DNA from: Rhodothermales bacterium
GTDB lineage: Bacteria; Bacteroidota; Rhodothermia; Rhodothermales; VXPQ01
Direction: 5' to 3'
DNA: 11,204 nt
Assembly (NCBI GenBank): GCA_028283985.1
Contig: JANQSQ010000303.1
Location: 1-11,204 of the forward strand
The notes under the pieces: generated by a model
Databases searched by the model: none
Told to the model about the DNA's origin: nothing
What the model saw: only the letters and a program-made list of their open reading frames with translations
Made by a program: the position numbers and the translations under genes
Shown: positions 5,570-11,204 of the stretch, piece by piece
Layout: each line of letters starts with the position of its first letter
Numbering within the stretch: the first letter of the stretch is position 1

Positions 5570-7699
5570 TTAGATTTGTGCGCTACTGCCGGCTTCCCCG
5601 GTCTCCTCGGAATCCACCTTTGAATCCGGGGCGGTCTCCCCATCGAATTCTGCTTGAAGGCCGTCTGCAACAGCCCCGTTTCCACCAGCCTCCACGCTAA
5701 CTTCCTCGCCAGGAGCGCCGTTCAGCGAAATGTATTCACCATACGGACGGGGCCCGAGAATCTCGACAATTTCTTTCGGACCCAGTACCTCTTTTTTCAG
5801 TAATGCCTTCGCCATCTCTTCAAGCGATGCACGCTTTTCCTCCAGCAATGTACGCGCGCGTTCGCGAATCTCGTCAATGATGCCCCGCACTTCCTCGTCG
5901 ATAATACGAGCAGTTTCGTTGGAATAAGGTTTCTCGAAAACCGGCGCATCCTGATCCCGGTTCGAGCGATTATAAGAGACGCTGCCGATCCGCTCGCTCA
6001 TTCCATAGTAGACCACCATGGCATACGCCATCCTGGTAATGCGTTCGAGGTCATTCTGCGCCCCGGTCGAGATACGCCCGAAAACGATTTCCTCGGCAAC
6101 GCGCCCGCCGATGGCCATGGTCATCCGATCCAGCAACGCCTCTTTCGTGTAGAGATAGCGTTCTTCGGGAAGATATTGGGCATAGCCGAGCGCGGCCAGG
6201 CCGCGTGGTATAATCGATACCTTGACAACCGGATCGGTATTCTCCAGAAACCAGCCCGCAATGGCGTGTCCCGCCTCGTGGTAGGCCACAATTTTTCGCT
6301 CTTCCGGCGATATGAGTTTGTTCTTCTTTTCAAGCCCGGCGATGACCCGGTCGATCGCATGCTCGAAATCTTCCATCTCGATGGAATCCTTTTCTTCCCG
6401 GGCGGCAAGCAGGGCCGCTTCATTGCATACATTAGCGATTTCGGCGCCCGCAAAACCCGGTGTTTGCCCCGCCAGCACCTCCATATTCACCTCCTCATGC
6501 AACACCAACCGGCGGGTATGCACCCTGAAAATTTCTGCGCGCTCACGCCGGTCCGGTTTGTCTATCATGATCTGCCGATCAAAGCGGCCGGGACGCAGCA
6601 ATGCACTGTCGAGCACGTCCGGGCGATTGGTGGCGGCCATGATAATGACCCCCTTGTCGGTATTGAACCCGTCCATCTCGACAAGTAACTGATTCAGCGT
6701 ATTCTCGCGTTCGTCGTTGGCCCCCATCATCATACCGCGCCCGCGAGTCCGTCCGATAGCGTCAATTTCGTCGATAAAAATGATGCAGGGCGCCTTCTCC
6801 TTGGCCTGCTTGAAAAGATCGCGTACACGAGCGGCGCCTACCCCCACGAACATCTCGACAAAATCGGATCCGGACAGGGAAAAGAAAGGAACTCCGGCTT
6901 CCCCTGCGACAGCCTTCGCCAGCAAGGTCTTGCCCGTCCCGGGGGGACCCACAAGCAACACGCCTTTGGGGAGTTTGCCGCCCAGCCTGATGAATTTTTT
7001 CGGATTCGTCAGAAAATCCGCTACTTCGGCAACCTCTTCCTTGGCTTCATCGAGTCCCGCCACATCCCTGAACGTTAACTGCTGATCCCCCATAGCGTCG
7101 AAAAGCACTGCCTTGTTCTTTCCGATATTGAGGACCTGGGACCCCGGATTCATACGCCGAATCAGAAAAATCCACAGAAAAACAATAAGAAGCAGGGGGA
7201 AAATCCATGCCAGCATCCCCCCGAACCACCGCTCCTCGACACGCGCCGAAAACTCCACAGTGGATTGCCCATCGGCATCGGCCTGCTCATTGTAATCCCG
7301 TAAGAAATCGGTCAGATCGTGGTCGTCGGGTTTCGTACTGGAAAAATCGAGAGGAGTCTCTTCGGAACGGTTGGCAAGAAAGTTGTTCGACGGCTCGGGC
7401 ACTTCGACCAACCCCTGTTCGACGGCTTCCAGCGTATACACCCCCTCGATGCGCTGGTCGTTGACAACGACCACCTTATCGACATACCCGCTCTCCACAT
7501 GCTGAAGAAATGTACTGTAGTCGATCGGATTCGATGACCCGGCAGACCGGAAGAGCAAAATGTGGAAGAGCAGCATCAGAAATACCGCCAGATATATCCA
7601 CACCGCAAGCTTCGGCCTGCGCTTCGGCGGCCGCGAGCCATCCTCTCTGGACGAATTGTCCACTTCCGGTTGTGTATGTTCAGGGCCGGTTTCCGACAT
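5570..7699 (-). CDS. ftsH: ATP-dependent zinc metalloprotease FtsH
   Basis: FtsH is a membrane-anchored hexameric AAA+ protease that extracts and degrades misassembled membrane proteins and regulatory proteins. The 709-residue product has a basic cytoplasmic start, TM1 (about 31-50), a periplasmic domain (about 51-158) and TM2 (about 163-180). The AAA+ module follows: Walker A GPPGTGKT (251-258), pore motif FVG (284-286), Walker B IIFIDEID (306-313), second region of homology AATNRPDVLDSALLRPGRFDR (355-375). The peptidase domain has the zinc site HEAGH (474-478) and the third ligand Asp550 in STGAQNDLERIT. All catalytic residues are present. The last 45 or so residues are acidic, low-complexity and probably disordered. 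It is larger than E. coli FtsH (about 644), mainly through the N-terminal extension, the periplasmic domain and the tail. The ATG at 7697-7699 has no Shine-Dalgarno sequence. It lies 190 bp after the PorW-like gene and probably ends at its own terminator before the str promoter. Confidence 0.97.
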   Translation of the reverse strand: MSETGPEHTQPEVDNSSREDGSRPPKRRPKLAVWIYLAVFLMLLFHILLFRSAGSSNPIDYSTFLQHVESGYVDKVVVVNDQRIEGVYTLEAVEQGLVEVPEPSNNFLANRSEETPLDFSSTKPDDHDLTDFLRDYNEQADADGQSTVEFSARVEERWFGGMLAWIFPLLLIVFLWIFLIRRMNPGSQVLNIGKNKAVLFDAMGDQQLTFRDVAGLDEAKEEVAEVADFLTNPKKFIRLGGKLPKGVLLVGPPGTGKTLLAKAVAGEAGVPFFSLSGSDFVEMFVGVGAARVRDLFKQAKEKAPCIIFIDEIDAIGRTRGRGMMMGANDERENTLNQLLVEMDGFNTDKGVIIMAATNRPDVLDSALLRPGRFDRQIMIDKPDRRERAEIFRVHTRRLVLHEEVNMEVLAGQTPGFAGAEIANVCNEAALLAAREEKDSIEMEDFEHAIDRVIAGLEKKNKLISPEERKIVAYHEAGHAIAGWFLENTDPVVKVSIIPRGLAALGYAQYLPEERYLYTKEALLDRMTMAIGGRVAEEIVFGRISTGAQNDLERITRMAYAMVVYYGMSERIGSVSYNRSNRDQDAPVFEKPYSNETARIIDEEVRGIIDEIRERARTLLEEKRASLEEMAKALLKKEVLGPKEIVEILGPRPYGEYISLNGAPGEEVSVEAGGNGAVADGLQAEFDGETAPDSKVDSEETGEAGSSAQI

Positions 7700-7708
7700 A
7701 TCGCAAGT

Positions 7709-7741
7709 GGTTGCGCCAGTACGGCATTACGCCTCGCAACC
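7709..7741 (-). repeat. inverted repeat close to the ftsH start
   Basis: GGTTGCG (7735-7741) and CGCAACC (7709-7715) form a perfect 7-bp stem with a 19-nt loop on the minus strand. The loop contains a further GGC-GTAAT-GCC pairing. The stem ends 9 bases before the ftsH ATG, so if it forms it would sit over the ribosome loading region. Regulatory meaning is inferred only. Confidence 0.35.
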
Positions 7742-7803
7742 TGTTTGTCGCATCATGGCGGGTGGTATACGCAGGGGCGAACTTTATGTACCTGTAACCC
7801 ATG

Positions 7804-7861
7804 GGGGCTGTTCCTGTCGGAGACACTACGCATCGGAAGAGATAACGAGGAAAACAGCCCC
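7804..7861 (-). repeat. long inverted repeat in the ftsH leader
   Basis: On the minus strand GGGGCTGTT-TT-CC (7849-7861) pairs with GG-AACAGCCCC (7804-7814): nine contiguous pairs, a 2-nt bulge and two more pairs, enclosing 34 nt. No T-run follows, so it is not a normal terminator. The GGGGCT of the left arm could instead pair with AG(T)CCCC at 7885-7891, just after the upstream gene, giving a weak stem followed by GTTTT. The two pairings exclude each other. Confidence 0.4.
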
Positions 7862-7889
7862 GGACCCACACTGTACCCCGGATAGGGGA

Positions 7890-10800
7890 CTACGGAAGAG
7901 TCAGCGGTTCGACACGAGGGCTTTCCGCAAGCCCCCCAAGCATATACCCAAGTCCCTCCAGCGCTGTACCGGCAGCCTCTTCATCCGGAAAATGTCCAAG
8001 TGCAGCACGATACGCAATCCTGTCATTTACCGAGCCGATCACTACAGCGGCGCGAAGACCCTGCCGGATGTACGGGGCGACAAGCATTTCCATGGGTTCG
8101 CGCTCGCTGTGGGCGCCGAGCACAATCGTGAATCCGCCCAACTCAGGCTGTATGCCCCCTCTACCATACAAGGAAAATTCACCGCTCGGGATCACGGACA
8201 GGGCCGGCTCACTGGAAGGCGAGGGCGCTTCTTCAGGAGGTAGGAACGCCTCGTCAGGAGGCAAAGGCGCCTCGTCAGGAAGTGCATGAGTTTCGTCGAA
8301 GGGCGAAAACGCCTCGTCAGGAATAGCGGGAACATCGCCGGCCTGCTCAGTGGCAAGGGAATCCGGAAGAGGCGATCCGGCAAGCGTATCGGATGCTACA
8401 GAGTCCGCGGGAGCCTGCAAGGCCAGGAGTTCCTGATCCAGCATGTCGAGAATATCTCCGGCTCTGTCCGCATAGGTCGTGGATGGATACAACGTTCGGA
8501 CGCCGGTATACACCGAACGGAGATCAACTATATCCGTGTCGGCGGAGGCAAGAAGATCACTTTGCGGCGCAATGCCGTCCCCGGGCGGTACAACCACCGT
8601 ATCCGGGGCCGTGTACTCTTCCGGAGCAAAACCTGCGTCGGCTTCCTGCTCTTCAGCCAGCAGCGTGTCTGCAGAAGAAGGAAAGGCCGCCGCAAGTTCC
8701 AGAATGCCGGCTCGCGCGAGCACCGAATCGGGTAGCTGTACAGGCAACGGACCGAACACATCCAGCGAATCGGAAGCCGCCCATTCGAAATAAATACGCC
8801 CCGCTGCAAACAGCGCCCTCGGCGCCATCTCCATATTTCGATATCGGGAAGCGATCAACACCATGCGGTTGAGAGCTTCTTCATATGCCCCGCGACGCCA
8901 TTGAATCACCGCCTCGTCGTATTCTTCCAGCGCCACAGCAAGACTGTCGAACGTTTCCTGCGGTTCAAGGCCAAGCTCTATACGGACTCTGGCCGCAAAA
9001 TCAGAATCCGGATAGTCGGCCAGCACCTGCCTGTATATCCCTTGCGCACTGGCGATATCGCCTAATGAGCGCTGCACTTCGGCCAGTGCGTAAAACGCTC
9101 GCTGAGCAACTTCCGTATCAGCATCTTTCTCGATCACCATGCGATACCAGACTGCCGCGGAATCCGGCTCACTCATCGAAAGAAAAAGCACATTCCCCAA
9201 TTCGTACCGGGCCAACGCCCGTTCCTCTTCCATGATCGCCTGACTCAGCGAGTCGCGCGGAACGTCCGAAATGTCGATCAATGGCAACGCATACATCCCT
9301 ATACCGCCGCCATCCCCCGGCAAAGCCGCTCCCTCTCTGGAATCGGGGTGCTCGCTTTCACTCAAGGCAATCGTCACGGCTTCTATACGGCGCCAGTTGG
9401 GCACAAGGGGGCGTTCGCCCCAGCGCGCCACAAAATTCATGCGCGCCTCCTGTACACGAGTACGATCCCGATGATAGAGAAAACCGGCTTCACCGGTATT
9501 GGCGGCATCGGTACCCGCGCCCACACCTTGCGCACCCGTCCGGGAGGCCACATCCCGGAAACCGCGTTCCGCTTGCAATTGTTCTGCACGCCGGCGCTCT
9601 TCGGCAAGTTCTTCGGCCTTCTGCTGCTGCAATGCAAGAATACGCTCATCGAATGCCTCGTCGGACAAACGCCCCAACTCAAGCAACGAATCCATACGCG
9701 CAATGTCATTGCGCACATTGGCAAAACCGGCAAACACTTCGGCCTGACGGGCCGCATCCGTCACGGCTTCGGGAGCGTATTGCAAGGACTGCCCGGCGCC
9801 CGACGAGGAGGAAGGAATCACTGTGCGGGCAGTATCGAAGTGCGCCGAGGCAAGAAGGTAATCCTTGAAAACATCCCGGTACAGTTCGGCCAGTGCATAG
9901 TGGGTCAGCCCCCTGATAGCCTGGCCTGTGTTTTCCCCCTCATACAGGATATGCCGATACATGGCAAGCGCATCCCGGGATTGTTCCTGCGCATGATAAA
10001 TACGACCGCGCGCGTACGCGAGTTCGAAGCGCCGGTCATAATGCTTGTCGTCGCGATCCATGCGGCGCAATGCTTCAAGCGCCGCAACCCCATCGAGATG
10101 CATGCCCTGTACACGTACGATGCTCAACGACGCGGCATAGTCAATCTCATACGGGGGATGCGCCTTGAGTACGCGCCTGTAGGCTTCGACCGCTTCTTCG
10201 TGCCGCTCCAGTGTTTCGTACACCTGGCCGAGCAAAAAGGCTCCTTTACCCCGGAGATCGTTTGTGCGCACATCCGGCAAACCCGCTTCAAGTTCCGTAG
10301 CCGCTTTTTCGAAATCCCCCTGTTTAACGGAAAGTTCGCCGAGAGCAAGGCGCAGACGCGCCGCCGATCGTCGAGACATATCTTCCATCTCCAGGCTGCT
10401 CGCAAGATGTTGCTGCGCCGCTTCGTAGGCGCGCGCCGCCATCAATGTCCGGGCCAACCATATCCGGGCATCTTCTGCAAGACCGGTTTCGAAAACAATT
10501 ACTTCACGGAATTTCTGCTCGGCCCCTACATAATTTTCCTGATAGAAATAGGATTTCCCGATAAGCAGGAGCGCATCGTCCACCCATTTGGAGCGCGGAT
10601 GGTCTCGCAGCACATTGGCGCTTCTCTCTATCGCATTCTGAAAATTGATATTACCTCCCGACCGGGGCGGGCCGCCGTAGATGCCGATATACCGAGTCCG
10701 GTCTATGGGCTGTTGGGAGGGCTCCATGGCGTCAACGCCATTCTTATAGTCCTGCTCTGCGTTATAGAACGTGTTGTAATAGGAAGTGAAATTGTCGTAA

Positions 10801-10895
10801 TGCTTCCCCACGAAAGAATTGCCCCCGCAGCCGGCCGCAGCGAGAAGCAAGATCGCCGCAAACAGATAGGCGCCGGTGCGAACGGAAGACGACAT
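7890..10895 (-). CDS. porW: PorW/SprE-like TPR lipoprotein with C-terminal SPOR domain
   Basis: PorW/SprE lipoproteins are periplasmic parts of the Bacteroidota type IX secretion and gliding machinery. The 1001-residue product has a signal peptide with lipobox A-A-G-C (Cys23), then the family-like opening YDNFTSYYNTFYNAEQDYKNG (33-53). TPR-type helical pairs occupy about 105-355 (for example FLLGQVYETLERHEEAVEAYRRVL) and 560-700 (for example ALAEVQRSLGDIASAQGIYRQVL). A charged coiled coil spans about 412-445. The segment FVARWGERPLVPNWRR (488-503) resembles the WGNR-L-DNWRR signature I recall from SprE/PorW. An acidic, proline-rich linker (about 740-900) includes five 7-residue repeats (858-892). 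Residues about 920-988 look like a SPOR domain (FTIVLGAHSERE ... GLRAAVVIGSVNDRIAYRAALGHFPDEEAA), a fold that typically binds denuded peptidoglycan. The ATG at 10893-10895 gives a normal signal peptide. It lies 97 bp after pyk and 190 bp before ftsH. The alternative is a generic TPR/SPOR lipoprotein unrelated to secretion. Confidence 0.75.
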   Translation of the reverse strand: MSSSVRTGAYLFAAILLLAAAGCGGNSFVGKHYDNFTSYYNTFYNAEQDYKNGVDAMEPSQQPIDRTRYIGIYGGPPRSGGNINFQNAIERSANVLRDHPRSKWVDDALLLIGKSYFYQENYVGAEQKFREVIVFETGLAEDARIWLARTLMAARAYEAAQQHLASSLEMEDMSRRSAARLRLALGELSVKQGDFEKAATELEAGLPDVRTNDLRGKGAFLLGQVYETLERHEEAVEAYRRVLKAHPPYEIDYAASLSIVRVQGMHLDGVAALEALRRMDRDDKHYDRRFELAYARGRIYHAQEQSRDALAMYRHILYEGENTGQAIRGLTHYALAELYRDVFKDYLLASAHFDTARTVIPSSSSGAGQSLQYAPEAVTDAARQAEVFAGFANVRNDIARMDSLLELGRLSDEAFDERILALQQQKAEELAEERRRAEQLQAERGFRDVASRTGAQGVGAGTDAANTGEAGFLYHRDRTRVQEARMNFVARWGERPLVPNWRRIEAVTIALSESEHPDSREGAALPGDGGGIGMYALPLIDISDVPRDSLSQAIMEEERALARYELGNVLFLSMSEPDSAAVWYRMVIEKDADTEVAQRAFYALAEVQRSLGDIASAQGIYRQVLADYPDSDFAARVRIELGLEPQETFDSLAVALEEYDEAVIQWRRGAYEEALNRMVLIASRYRNMEMAPRALFAAGRIYFEWAASDSLDVFGPLPVQLPDSVLARAGILELAAAFPSSADTLLAEEQEADAGFAPEEYTAPDTVVVPPGDGIAPQSDLLASADTDIVDLRSVYTGVRTLYPSTTYADRAGDILDMLDQELLALQAPADSVASDTLAGSPLPDSLATEQAGDVPAIPDEAFSPFDETHALPDEAPLPPDEAFLPPEEAPSPSSEPALSVIPSGEFSLYGRGGIQPELGGFTIVLGAHSEREPMEMLVAPYIRQGLRAAVVIGSVNDRIAYRAALGHFPDEEAAGTALEGLGYMLGGLAESPRVEPLTLP
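8220..8324 (-). repeat. five-unit 21-bp in-frame tandem repeat
   Basis: Five 21-bp units encode heptads IPDEAFS, PFDETHA, LPDEAPL, PPDEAFL, PPEEAPS (residues 858-892 of the PorW-like protein). The plus-strand core CGCCTCGTCAGGA is identical at 8247-8259, 8268-8280 and 8310-8322, spaced 21 and 42 bp. Degenerate copies fall at 8226-8238 and around 8289-8301. Being a multiple of three, unit gain or loss would keep the frame and change only linker length before the SPOR domain. Confidence 0.85.
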
Positions 10896-10917
10896 AGAGC
10901 GGCAGTCGAATGTGCTG

Positions 10918-10966
10918 CGCAGGAAAGAGAGAAACCGTGAAGAACCCCGGGCAGAACGCAGGAAAG
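10918..10966. repeat. 10-bp direct repeat in the pyk-porW spacer
   Basis: CGCAGGAAAG occurs at 10918-10927 and again at 10957-10966, 39 bp apart, in the 97-bp gap upstream of the PorW-like gene. On the transcribed strand the repeats read CTTTCCTGCG. A TATACT (10975-10980) just upstream could be a -10 box, but no acceptable -35 box was found 16-18 bp before it. The role is unknown. Confidence 0.35.
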
Positions 10967-10972
10967 CGAGGA

Positions 10973-10996
10973 ATAGTATACGCTACAGGATACTAT
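10973..10996 (-). repeat. AT-rich inverted repeat over the pyk stop codon
   Basis: ATAGTAT (10990-10996) and ATACTAT (10973-10979) on the minus strand are perfect 7-bp complements around a 10-nt loop. The left arm overlaps the pyruvate kinase stop codon; the right arm overlaps the possible TATACT -10 box. The stem is A/T-rich and lacks a T-run, so it is at best an operator-like palindrome rather than a terminator. Confidence 0.3.
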
Positions 10997-11204
10997 ATGC
11001 GGCTTACCTGAATCATGTTGGTGCGCCCCTTTGCGGGCAACGGCATTCCTGCCGTAATGACGATCAGGTCCCCGGAACGAACCAGACCCTGCTCCCGCAA
11101 GACGGAGTGGACGCTCTGGACCCCTTCGTCGGTGTCTCGCTGGAACGGGATCAGAAACGATGTGGTTCCCCAGAGAAGGTGCAACCGGCGCATCACCCTT
11201 TCGT
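10993..11204 (-). CDS. pyk: pyruvate kinase, C-terminal end (cut by right edge)
   Basis: Pyruvate kinase converts phosphoenolpyruvate and ADP to pyruvate and ATP, the last step of glycolysis. Only about the last 70 residues are visible, belonging to the C-terminal alpha/beta domain: ERVMRRLHLLWGT, then TDEGVQSVHSVLREQGLV, then GDLIVITAGMPLPAKGRTN and the end MIQVSRI. The pattern R-L-L-WG, TDE, GD-IVITAG-P and G-TN is diagnostic for this domain; the catalytic barrel lies outside the window. The frame continues to the right edge with no start in a sensible place, so this is a 5'-truncated view of a normal gene, not a broken gene. The stop is TAG (10993-10995). Confidence 0.93.
   Translation of the reverse strand, partial: ERVMRRLHLLWGTTSFLIPFQRDTDEGVQSVHSVLREQGLVRSGDLIVITAGMPLPAKGRTNMIQVSRI

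Noticed and set aside
5302..5685. Minus-strand frame running from the ftsH end across the str promoter into rpsL
   Set aside because: It crosses two confident genes out of frame and the predicted terminator and promoter; no recognisable sequence.
7680..7871. 63-codon minus-strand frame in the porW-ftsH spacer
   Set aside because: It starts with GTG, has no ribosome binding site, overlaps the ftsH start in another frame, and its composition is not protein-like. A leader peptide cannot be excluded but nothing supports it.
9348..10940. 530-codon open frame on the plus strand opposite the PorW-like gene
   Set aside because: It lies almost wholly antisense to a well-supported gene and its translation shows no signal peptide, domain or family resemblance. 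It is rich in Arg, His and Gly as expected of a shadow frame in GC-rich DNA.

Overview
The window reads almost entirely from the minus strand and looks like chromosomal housekeeping DNA from a member of the Bacteroidota/Rhodothermota group, possibly Rhodothermales-like. That placement is inferred. It rests on a PorW/SprE-type TPR lipoprotein, two lipoproteins of the style common in that group, and the near-absence of Shine-Dalgarno sequences (rpsJ is the clear exception), together with a moderately GC-rich composition. No tRNA, rRNA, insertion sequence, phage gene or CRISPR array was seen.

Read 5'->3' on the minus strand (right to left), the layout is as follows. (1) The C-terminal end of pyruvate kinase, cut by the right edge. 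(2) A 1001-residue lipoprotein with TPR repeats, a coiled coil, the WG-R-L--NWRR signature of the type IX secretion lipoprotein PorW/SprE, a five-unit 7-residue repeat linker and a C-terminal SPOR domain. (3) ftsH, the membrane AAA+ zinc protease, behind a 190-bp leader rich in inverted repeats. (4) A 188-bp spacer holding a likely ftsH terminator and a good sigma70-like promoter. (5) A merged str/S10 ribosomal operon: rpsL (GTG start), rpsG, fusA, tuf, rpsJ, then an inserted lipoprotein gene, then rplC, which runs off the left edge.

The str/S10 genes make the translation machinery: 30S proteins S12, S7 and S10, 50S protein L3, and the elongation factors EF-G and EF-Tu. All visible catalytic and GTP-binding motifs are intact. 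FtsH and the PorW-like protein are both envelope proteins, concerned respectively with membrane-protein quality control and, by family, with type IX secretion or gliding.

The most unusual item is the small lipoprotein gene between rpsJ and rplC, two genes that are normally adjacent in bacteria. It lies 29 bp after rpsJ and ends only 4 bp before the rplC start, so it should be co-transcribed with the ribosomal genes. Second is the fusion of a PorW/SprE-like TPR lipoprotein to a peptidoglycan-binding-type SPOR domain through a tandem-repeat linker. Several intergenic inverted repeats (ftsH leader, str promoter, rpsJ-lipoprotein junction) are recorded as possible regulatory structures.
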